Shown piece by piece: positions 58,530-64,000 of a stretch of 64,000 nucleotides of DNA. The notes beneath the pieces were generated by a model. That model did no database searches, was not told where the DNA came from, and was given only the letters and a program-made list of their open reading frames with translations. Source of the stretch: Amycolatopsis rifamycinica (GTDB lineage: Bacteria > Actinomycetota > Actinomycetes > Mycobacteriales > Pseudonocardiaceae). A program made the translations under genes and the position numbers. Position 1 is the stretch's first letter. Each line of letters begins with the position of its first letter. The DNA lies in NCBI RefSeq assembly GCF_000695625.1, contig NZ_JMQI01000062.1:186001-250000 (forward strand). Direction: 5' to 3'.

Positions 58530-58972
58530 GATTCCCCCAGGCGGCCACCGGCGACGTCGACGACGAAGCTGTGGCCGCACTCGGGGCAGGCGACGCCCGC
58601 CCTGGTGTGGCCCTCGCTGTTGACCCGGCGGTACATGTCCTGCAGGAACGCCAGGTCGGAGGCGAACAGGTTCTCGATGATCCCCGCGTGCACGTCGGTG
58701 ATGTCGCCGATCCGGGTGACGACCCGGGCCAGCAGCACCACCGTGAGGAACGCCGAGTTCTCGCGCACCCGGTCGTCCCGCAGCGGGATCAGCTCGTCGC
58801 GCGCGGTGGCCAGGCGCATCACCCCGGAGTGGTGCACCTTGCCCTCGTCGTCGACGTATCCGCGCGGGAGCTCGAACGCGAACTCCGTCCGCAGCTTCGG
58901 CCGCTCGGCGCGGGGCTCGCCCGCCGGAACGGGCGCCTCCTCGACCGGCGCCGACGCCATCACCCTGCGCAT
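58526..58972 (-). CDS. eCIS tail assembly protein with C-terminal zinc-binding CxxC
   Basis: The 148-aa protein starts at ATG 58972. The core is TEFAFELPRGYVDDEGKVHH, GVMRLATARDELIPLRDDRV, TVVLLARVVTRIGDITDVHA and LFASDLAFLQDMYRRVNSEG. The end GVACPECGHSFVVDVAGG has one CxxC plus His, so metal binding might be completed in a dimer. Phage-tail-like clusters encode this protein after the tube as a probable assembly chaperone. Confidence 0.83.
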   Translation of the reverse strand: MRRVMASAPVEEAPVPAGEPRAERPKLRTEFAFELPRGYVDDEGKVHHSGVMRLATARDELIPLRDDRVRENSAFLTVVLLARVVTRIGDITDVHAGIIENLFASDLAFLQDMYRRVNSEGHTRAGVACPECGHSFVVDVAGGRLGES

Positions 58973-58976
58973 CGGC

Positions 58977-59420
58977 TCACTCGACTTCCATCTGCTCGTA
59001 GGTGATGACGAGCTTCTCGGTGAGCACGCTCGTGTCGCCCGCCTTCAGCGAACCGATCTCCAGGCTCTTCGGCCAGGCGTTGGTGAGCTTGTAGCGCTTG
59101 ATCGCGGCGCCCTCGTAGTCGTAGACGATGATCGCGCCGCCCTTGCGCGCGGTCGTCATCTTGCCGAAGTGGGCGTCCTTGACCCACTTCTCGAAGCTGT
59201 TGTCCTCGGTCAGGCCACGGGTCAGGGTGACTTCGCCGGCCTTGGGGCGGCCGGGCAGCTTCTTGATGACGTACTTGCCGTCGACGGTGTTCTGCTTGAG
59301 CTCGATGACGTCCTGCTCCATCTTGAGGCCGGAGACCTCGGAGATCTGCTTGATCTGGACGCCGTCGATCTCCAGACCGAAGGAGTGGCCGACCGCCTTG
59401 TCGAGATCGGGAAGTGCCAT
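58977..59420 (-). CDS. Inner tube protein (Afp1-type, T4 gp19 fold)
   Basis: The 147-aa protein has typical CIS tube strands: GHSFGLEIDGVQIKQISEVS, GLKMEQDVIELKQNTVDGKY, LPGRPKAGEVTLTRGLTEDN and FEKWVKDAHFGKMTTARKGG, then LEIGSLKAGDTSVLTEKLVI. It forms the hexameric rings of the tube through which cargo is delivered. It lies 18 bp after the sheath gene. Confidence 0.95.
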   Translation of the reverse strand: MALPDLDKAVGHSFGLEIDGVQIKQISEVSGLKMEQDVIELKQNTVDGKYVIKKLPGRPKAGEVTLTRGLTEDNSFEKWVKDAHFGKMTTARKGGAIIVYDYEGAAIKRYKLTNAWPKSLEIGSLKAGDTSVLTEKLVITYEQMEVE

Positions 59421-59438
59421 GTCAGAGGAGTCCCTTCA

Positions 59439-60992
59439 CTATTCGTTGACCAGGCTGGTGCCACCGGACATCTGGGCCAGCCGGAAGATCACGAACTCCG
59501 CCGGTTTCACCGGGGCGATGCCGACTTCGCAGATCACCTGGCCGAGGTCGATGCCCTCGGCCGGGTTGGTCTCGCGGTCGCACTTGACGAAGAAGGCCTC
59601 GTCCGGGGTGAGCCCGAACAACGCGCCCTTGCGCCACTCCATGACCAGGAACGCGCTGATCGTGCGCCGGATCCGGGCCCACAGCGCGTCGTCGTTCGGC
59701 TCGAACACCACCCACTGGGTGCCGTTGAGGATCGACTCCTCGAGGTAGTTGAACAGCCGCCGGACGTTCAGGTAGCGCCACGCCGGGTCGCTCGACAGCG
59801 TCCGCGCGCCCCACACCCGGATGCCCTTGCCCGAGAACGACCGCACGCAGTTGACGCCGATCGGGTTGAGCAGCTCCTGCTCCGCCTTGGTCAGGTGCGT
59901 CTCGAGCGCCAGCGCGCCGCGGACGACTTCGTTGGCCGGGGCCTTGTGGACGCCGCGCGTGGCGTCGGTGCGGGCCCAGACGCCGGCCATGTGACCGCTC
60001 GGCGGGATGAACGTGTTGGTGCCCGAGGCGGGGTCGAGGACCTGGACCCAGGGGTAGTACAGCGCGGCGTACTTCGAGTCGTAGCCGGCCGCGTCCATCC
60101 GCCAGCTGCGGACCTCCTGCGGGTTGAGCGCCGGCGGCGGGTCGATGATCGCCATCCGGTCGCCCATCAGCTCGCAGTGGGCGATCATCGCCAGCTGCAC
60201 GGCCTTGACGGTGTCCAGGTCGATCAGGTCCCGCTGGTAGGCGGCCATCAGGTCCGGCGCGGCGACCATGGTGATCTCGTCGATCGCCTCCAGGCCGCCG
60301 AACCCGGTCCGGTCGGCCACGTCGCCGACGTAGTCGTCGGCCGCGACGCGGCGCGGGACCGGCGGCGCGTCCGACTCCTTCGCCGGGGCGGCGAGCACCG
60401 CGGTGCCCTTGTCGGGCTTGGCGACCGCGCCGCCGGCGGCGACCTCTTCGATGGTGATGTAGCTGGACTTCTCCCGCACCGCGGTGACGACGTTCTCCTT
60501 GGTGCGCTTGGTCGTCACGTTGTGGGTCTCGACGACCTTGCCGTCCTGCTTGACGAGCACGGTGAACCGGTCTTCGGCCGGGTTCTCGCCGGTCGGTTCG
60601 GCGACCTCGACGGTGATCTCGCCGGCCGGCTTGCCCTCCGGCAGCTCCTTTGCGACGAAGCGGTAGCCGCCGAGGACGGCCTGGCGGGCGGCGATCTGCT
60701 TCGGCCCGGCGCCGTTGTCCTGGGCCCGGGATCCGCCGATGCGGACGATGTAGCAGTTGGTGCCGCCGTTGAGGAAGTAGCCGTAGACCGACTGGGCCAG
60801 GTAGCAGCCGTCGATGAAGTCCCCGAAGGTCTGGGTGAACTGGCCCCAGTTGGACACCAGCGTCGGGGTGTTGAAGGGACCGTCCGCCGCGAAGCCGACG
60901 AAGGCGGCGACGGCGGTGCCCACGCCCTCGATCGGCCGTGCGCCCGCCTCGATCTCCTCGACGTACACCCCCGGCGTGAGATAGGTGGGCAT
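59439..60992 (-). CDS. Contractile tail sheath protein (single copy)
   Basis: The 517-aa protein starts at ATG 60992 after GGGAGGC. The N-terminal YLTPGVYVEEIEAGARPIEG and TAVAAFVGFAADGPFNTPTL are sheath hallmarks. The C-terminal domain is VNCVRSFSGKGIRVWGARTL, WRYLNVRRLFNYLEESILNG and NPAEGIDLGQVICEVGIAPV, then PAEFVIFRLAQMSGG, which provides the interlocking strand. An insert domain (~150-250) decorates the surface. Only one sheath gene is present, against two or three in Afp/PVC, as in Streptomyces-type systems. It is the first gene of the leftward operon. Confidence 0.97.
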   Translation of the reverse strand: MPTYLTPGVYVEEIEAGARPIEGVGTAVAAFVGFAADGPFNTPTLVSNWGQFTQTFGDFIDGCYLAQSVYGYFLNGGTNCYIVRIGGSRAQDNGAGPKQIAARQAVLGGYRFVAKELPEGKPAGEITVEVAEPTGENPAEDRFTVLVKQDGKVVETHNVTTKRTKENVVTAVREKSSYITIEEVAAGGAVAKPDKGTAVLAAPAKESDAPPVPRRVAADDYVGDVADRTGFGGLEAIDEITMVAAPDLMAAYQRDLIDLDTVKAVQLAMIAHCELMGDRMAIIDPPPALNPQEVRSWRMDAAGYDSKYAALYYPWVQVLDPASGTNTFIPPSGHMAGVWARTDATRGVHKAPANEVVRGALALETHLTKAEQELLNPIGVNCVRSFSGKGIRVWGARTLSSDPAWRYLNVRRLFNYLEESILNGTQWVVFEPNDDALWARIRRTISAFLVMEWRKGALFGLTPDEAFFVKCDRETNPAEGIDLGQVICEVGIAPVKPAEFVIFRLAQMSGGTSLVNE

Positions 60993-61183
60993 GCGTGCCT
61001 CCCTTGTCGACGCACAAGTCTTGTCTCCGGCGATGCTGCTGCCAGGGCGTTCTCCGCGGAACGACCGTGCGGCTAGGCCCGCGGGAACCGATCTCTGCCC
61101 TTAAAGGCAACTGCCCGTTCGGGCAGCCGTGCCCGCCCGTCCGGCCGTTGGCAACCGGCCCGGCACGGCCGACAGTTGAACCC
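60993..61183. promoter_or_regulatory. Divergent promoter region of the injection-system operon and the cargo-type gene
   Basis: The 191-bp gap between the sheath start and the rightward large gene must hold both promoters. It contains AACTGCCCGTTCGGGCAGCC (GCCCG/CGGGC dyad, about 61110-61130) and a Pro/Gly-poor A/T patch (TTAAAGGCAA near 61102). No -10/-35 pair stands out with confidence. Confidence 0.4.
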
Positions 61184-64000
61184 ATGCCAACGGGGCGGGA
61201 CAAGGCGCCACGAGAGCCGTCCGGGCAGCCCGCGCGGCCGGCCCGTCCTGCGCGCCGGGCGACCCAGCCCACCTTGCTGCGCCTGCAGGCTTCGGCGGGC
61301 AACGCCGCGGTCTCCGGGCTGGTCGCGCTGCAACGGCAGGGCTGTCCCGCGCCCCCGGTCGCGCCGCCCGGCGTGACGCCGTCGGCCGACCCGAAGTTCC
61401 AGTCGCTGAAGAAGGACGTCGGCGACAGGGCGAAAACGGCGAAGGCGCACCCGCCCGCCGGCGCGGAGGTCAAGAAGGCGCAGGACGCCGCGGTGGCGCC
61501 CGCCGACGACAAGGACGCCCAAGCCAAGGCGGCCCAGGCGGACAAGATGGCGGCGGCGAAGCCGGCCGGCTTCGACAAGGCGGCCTTCATCGCCGCGGTC
61601 AACGCCGCGATCGCCAAGCAGGCCCCGAAGAACCTCGACGAGGCCGACAAGTTCGCCACCTCCGGCAAAGCCGACCAGATCAGGACCGAGGTGCTGGGCA
61701 AGGTCACCAGCGGCAAGGACGCCTCGGCCAAGGACGTCACCGACCGGACCAAGGAGCCGCCGGACCCCGGCCGCGCCGTGGAGAAGCCGGTCACGCCGCT
61801 GCCGCAACCACCGGCACCGCCGGCACTGGCGCCCCCGGACGCACGCAAGGCGACGCCGGACAAGGCACCGCCCGAGCAGATCGACCTGCGGGCCGGCCAG
61901 TGCGAGACACAGGGGGCGATGGCCGCGGCCGGCGTCACCGACCAGCAGCTGGCCGAGTCCAACGAGCCGGAGTTCACCGGTGCGCTGGCCGCCAAGCAGG
62001 CAGGCGAGCAGCACACGGCCGCCGCGCCGGCCGCGGTCCGCGAGTCCGAGGCCGGGCAGCTGGCCGCCGTGACCGGCGCGGCCCAGGCGTCCGGGCAGGC
62101 CGCGATGGCGGGCATGACGGGCGCGCGTTCGTCGGCCGGGCAGAAGGGGCAGGCGGCGAAGTCGGCCACGAAGTCCAAGGACGAGCAGGACCGGGCCCGG
62201 ATCACCGGCGAGATCAAGGCGATCTTCGACGAGACCAAGACGAAGGTCGAAGGCGTGCTGGGCGCGCTCGACGACCAGGTGGCGAAGAAGTTCGAGGCGG
62301 GCGAGGCCCAGGCCAAGGCCGCCTTCACCGCCGACCACCAGGCGCGGATGAAGCGCTACAAGGACGAGCGCTACGACGGGATCACGGGCGCGGCGCGCTG
62401 GGCGTACGACCTCTTCGCCGACCTGCCCGCCGAGGCGAACAATCTCTTCCTCGAGGCCAAAAAGGTCTACGAGTCGAAGATGCAGGGCGTCATCGGCGAC
62501 ATCGCGGACTTCGTCGGCCAGAAGCTGGGCGAGGCGAAGCAGCTGATCGCCGACGGCCGCACCCGCGTGCAGCAGAAGGTGGCGTCCCAGTCGCCGGCGT
62601 TGCGCAAGATCGCGGGCGAGGCGGCGAAGGAGTTCGGCGGCCAGTTCGACGACCTCGAGAAGTCCGTCGACGAGAAGCAGGACGCGCTGGTCGAGGACCT
62701 GGCCCAGAAGTACAGCGAGGCCCGCACCGCCGTCGACGAGGAGATCAAGGCGCTGCAGGCGGAGAACAAGGGCCTGTGGAGCAAGGCGAAGGAGGCCGTC
62801 GGCGGCGCGATCGAGACCATCCTGAAACTGAAGGACATGCTGCTCGGCGTCCTGTCCCGGGCGGCCAACGCGGTCGGGTTGATCATCGCGAAGCCGATCG
62901 AGTTCCTCGGCAACCTGGTCAACGCCGTGAAGACCGGGGTGCTGAACTTCGGCGCCAACATCGTCCAGCACCTCAAGGACGGGCTGAAGGGGTGGCTGCT
63001 GGGCAACCTGGCGAGTGCGGGCATCGAGATCCCGGAGTCGCTGGACGCGAAGGGCATCCTGAAGATGGTGCTGTCGCTGCTGGGCCTGACCTGGGCGAGC
63101 GTCCGCGCGCGGATCCTGCGGTTCATCCCGGAGCCGGTGCTGGCGAAGCTGGAGCAGACCCTGGACGTGGTCAAGGTCCTGGTCACCGAGGGCGTGCCCG
63201 GCCTGTGGCGCTGGATCGTCGCGAAGCTCGGCGACCTCAAGGAGCTGGTGCTCGGGCAGATCAAGGACTTCGTGATCGAGAAGATCGTCAAGGCGGGCAT
63301 CACCTGGATCATCTCGATGCTCAACCCCGCGGCGGCGTTCATCAAGGCCTGCAAGGCGATCTACGACATCGTGCTGTTCTTCGTGGACAAGGCCGCCCAG
63401 ATCAAGGAGTTCGTGGATTCGGTACTGGACTCGGTGGAGTCGATCGCCCGCGGCGGCGCGGGCGCGGTGGCCGGGCTGATCGAGCGGACGCTGGCGAAGG
63501 CGTTGCCGATGGTGCTCGGGTTCCTGGCGAGCCTGCTGGGACTGGGCGGCATTTCGGAGAAGATCAAGTCGGTGCTGGAGAAGGTCCAGGCCCCGGTGGG
63601 CAAGGTGATCGACTCGGTCGTCGGGACGATCGTCAAGGCCGGGAAGAAGGTCTGGTCGAGGCTGAAGGGCGGCGGCAAGAAGGGCGGCGGCGACGACGAG
63701 CGGAGCCGCGCGGTCAAGAAGAAGGCCCACGACATGCTCACCGGGCCGACCGCGGCCAAGTTCCACGATCGGAACGGCCTGCGCGCGGTGACGGAGAACA
63801 TCCTGCGCACGCTCCGGCCGGAAGGGCTCAAGACGCTTTCCGCGGTACCCGACAAGGACCGGCCGGGCCACTTCTCGGTCGTCGCGACGGCCAGTGCCGG
63901 AGAAAAGGTCGGCGAAGCGGATGTCGAGTCGGACGAGCCGATCAAGCTCGCCGAGGAGGTCGGCAAGGCCAGCGAGGAGGCCGGCGGCCGGAAGTTCCTC
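61184..64000 (+). CDS. Large eCIS-associated cargo/lumen-type protein (3' end outside window)
   Basis: At least 939 codons are open from ATG 61184 to the window end. The N-terminus has a Pro/Arg-rich segment and LLRLQASAGNAAVSGLVALQ (residues ~31-50). This SAGNxAVxxLV-type motif recurs at the start of actinobacterial eCIS-linked cargo/DUF4157 proteins. Residues ~60-400 are Lys/Ala/Glu-rich and helical (KDAQAKAAQADKMAAAKPAG, TGARSSAGQKGQAAKSATKS). Residues ~430-830 are long amphipathic/hydrophobic helices (LGVLSRAANAVGLIIAKPIE, GITWIISMLNPAAAFIKACK, MVLGFLASLLGLGGISEKIK), and a Gly/Lys linker leads into a new domain (KKKAHDMLTGPTAAKFHDRN). It is either a tape-measure-like lumen protein or a membrane-active effector. 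The missing C-terminus should decide. Confidence 0.75.
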   Translation, partial: MPTGRDKAPREPSGQPARPARPARRATQPTLLRLQASAGNAAVSGLVALQRQGCPAPPVAPPGVTPSADPKFQSLKKDVGDRAKTAKAHPPAGAEVKKAQDAAVAPADDKDAQAKAAQADKMAAAKPAGFDKAAFIAAVNAAIAKQAPKNLDEADKFATSGKADQIRTEVLGKVTSGKDASAKDVTDRTKEPPDPGRAVEKPVTPLPQPPAPPALAPPDARKATPDKAPPEQIDLRAGQCETQGAMAAAGVTDQQLAESNEPEFTGALAAKQAGEQHTAAAPAAVRESEAGQLAAVTGAAQASGQAAMAGMTGARSSAGQKGQAAKSATKSKDEQDRARITGEIKAIFDETKTKVEGVLGALDDQVAKKFEAGEAQAKAAFTADHQARMKRYKDERYDGITGAARWAYDLFADLPAEANNLFLEAKKVYESKMQGVIGDIADFVGQKLGEAKQLIADGRTRVQQKVASQSPALRKIAGEAAKEFGGQFDDLEKSVDEKQDALVEDLAQKYSEARTAVDEEIKALQAENKGLWSKAKEAVGGAIETILKLKDMLLGVLSRAANAVGLIIAKPIEFLGNLVNAVKTGVLNFGANIVQHLKDGLKGWLLGNLASAGIEIPESLDAKGILKMVLSLLGLTWASVRARILRFIPEPVLAKLEQTLDVVKVLVTEGVPGLWRWIVAKLGDLKELVLGQIKDFVIEKIVKAGITWIISMLNPAAAFIKACKAIYDIVLFFVDKAAQIKEFVDSVLDSVESIARGGAGAVAGLIERTLAKALPMVLGFLASLLGLGGISEKIKSVLEKVQAPVGKVIDSVVGTIVKAGKKVWSRLKGGGKKGGGDDERSRAVKKKAHDMLTGPTAAKFHDRNGLRAVTENILRTLRPEGLKTLSAVPDKDRPGHFSVVATASAGEKVGEADVESDEPIKLAEEVGKASEEAGGRKFL

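Noticed and set aside
42363..61000. Tail genes considered as a prophage or R-type pyocin
   Set aside because: There are no capsid, portal, terminase, integrase or lysis genes. The PAAR, LysM hub, two-tube and single-sheath set matches eCIS.

Overview
The window is very high-GC DNA with long antisense open frames, many GTG starts and chains of overlapping ATGA/GTGA/TGATG gene junctions. It carries a LuxR, AfsR/SARP and STAND regulator repertoire, a CBM13-GH62 arabinofuranosidase, a cytochrome bd plus fused CydDC block, and an actinobacterial contractile injection system. Together these point to the chromosome of a filamentous actinomycete. An Amycolatopsis-like Pseudonocardiaceae is my best guess, inferred from gene content only. 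I saw no rRNA, tRNA, IS element, prophage head gene or CRISPR array.

1-14.6 kb: a compact biosynthetic cluster with no NRPS or PKS. A rightward operon encodes an N-hydroxylating monooxygenase of the lysine/ornithine family, a methionyl-tRNA-synthetase-like enzyme, a DAO-family FAD oxidase and a kynurenine-3-monooxygenase-like flavoenzyme. Leftward operons encode a cupin, a small conserved protein and a BBE-like FAD oxidase (cut by the window edge), and MFS exporter, ATP-grasp, acyl-CoA-dehydrogenase-like enzyme, ATP-grasp. NMO + MetRS-like + cupin + DAO is the known bacterial N-N (hydrazine) bond-forming set. Here cupin and MetRS-like parts are separate genes instead of the usual fusion. A LuxR response regulator and a STAND regulator sit in the cluster. 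Three operon promoters share one operator/-10 architecture, which ties the cluster together.

14.8-18.8 kb: a MerR/HEAT regulator with its partner and a textbook 19-bp-spacer MerR promoter, a lipoprotein, a membrane protein and an orphan ECF sigma factor. 18.9-24.3 kb: a candidate RiPP locus with a SARP/AfsR activator, a 92-aa precursor-like peptide, a B12-type radical SAM maturase (C-x7-C-x2-C) and a small acidic protein. 24.4-32.5 kb: a leishmanolysin-like metalloprotease, a membrane-anchored GTPase with a membrane partner, secreted GH62 and alpha/beta hydrolase, a P450 and a PF04672-type methyltransferase. 32.7-38.5 kb: cydA-cydB-cydDC preceded by paired DevR/DosR-like boxes. 38.6-42.4 kb: MarR with its palindrome and an alpha/beta hydrolase, a sensor-less histidine kinase with its response regulator, and a LuxR protein with a degenerate receiver.

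42.4-64 kb: an extracellular-type/cytoplasmic contractile injection system (eCIS). Reading leftward from 60.99 kb it has sheath, tube, Zn-site assembly protein, a very small protein, a 1090-aa repeat protein, second tube protein, LysM protein, VgrG-like spike, PAAR tip, gp25, gpJ-like and gpI-like baseplate proteins. The operon then ends with three membrane or secreted proteins: Zn-ribbon/TM/galactose-binding-like, TolB-propeller/VWA/HYR, and Ig-like/TM/coil. Divergent from the sheath gene, a cargo or lumen-type protein of more than 939 codons runs off the right edge. The AAA+ ATPase, tube terminator and a conventional tape measure are not in the window and probably lie beyond it.
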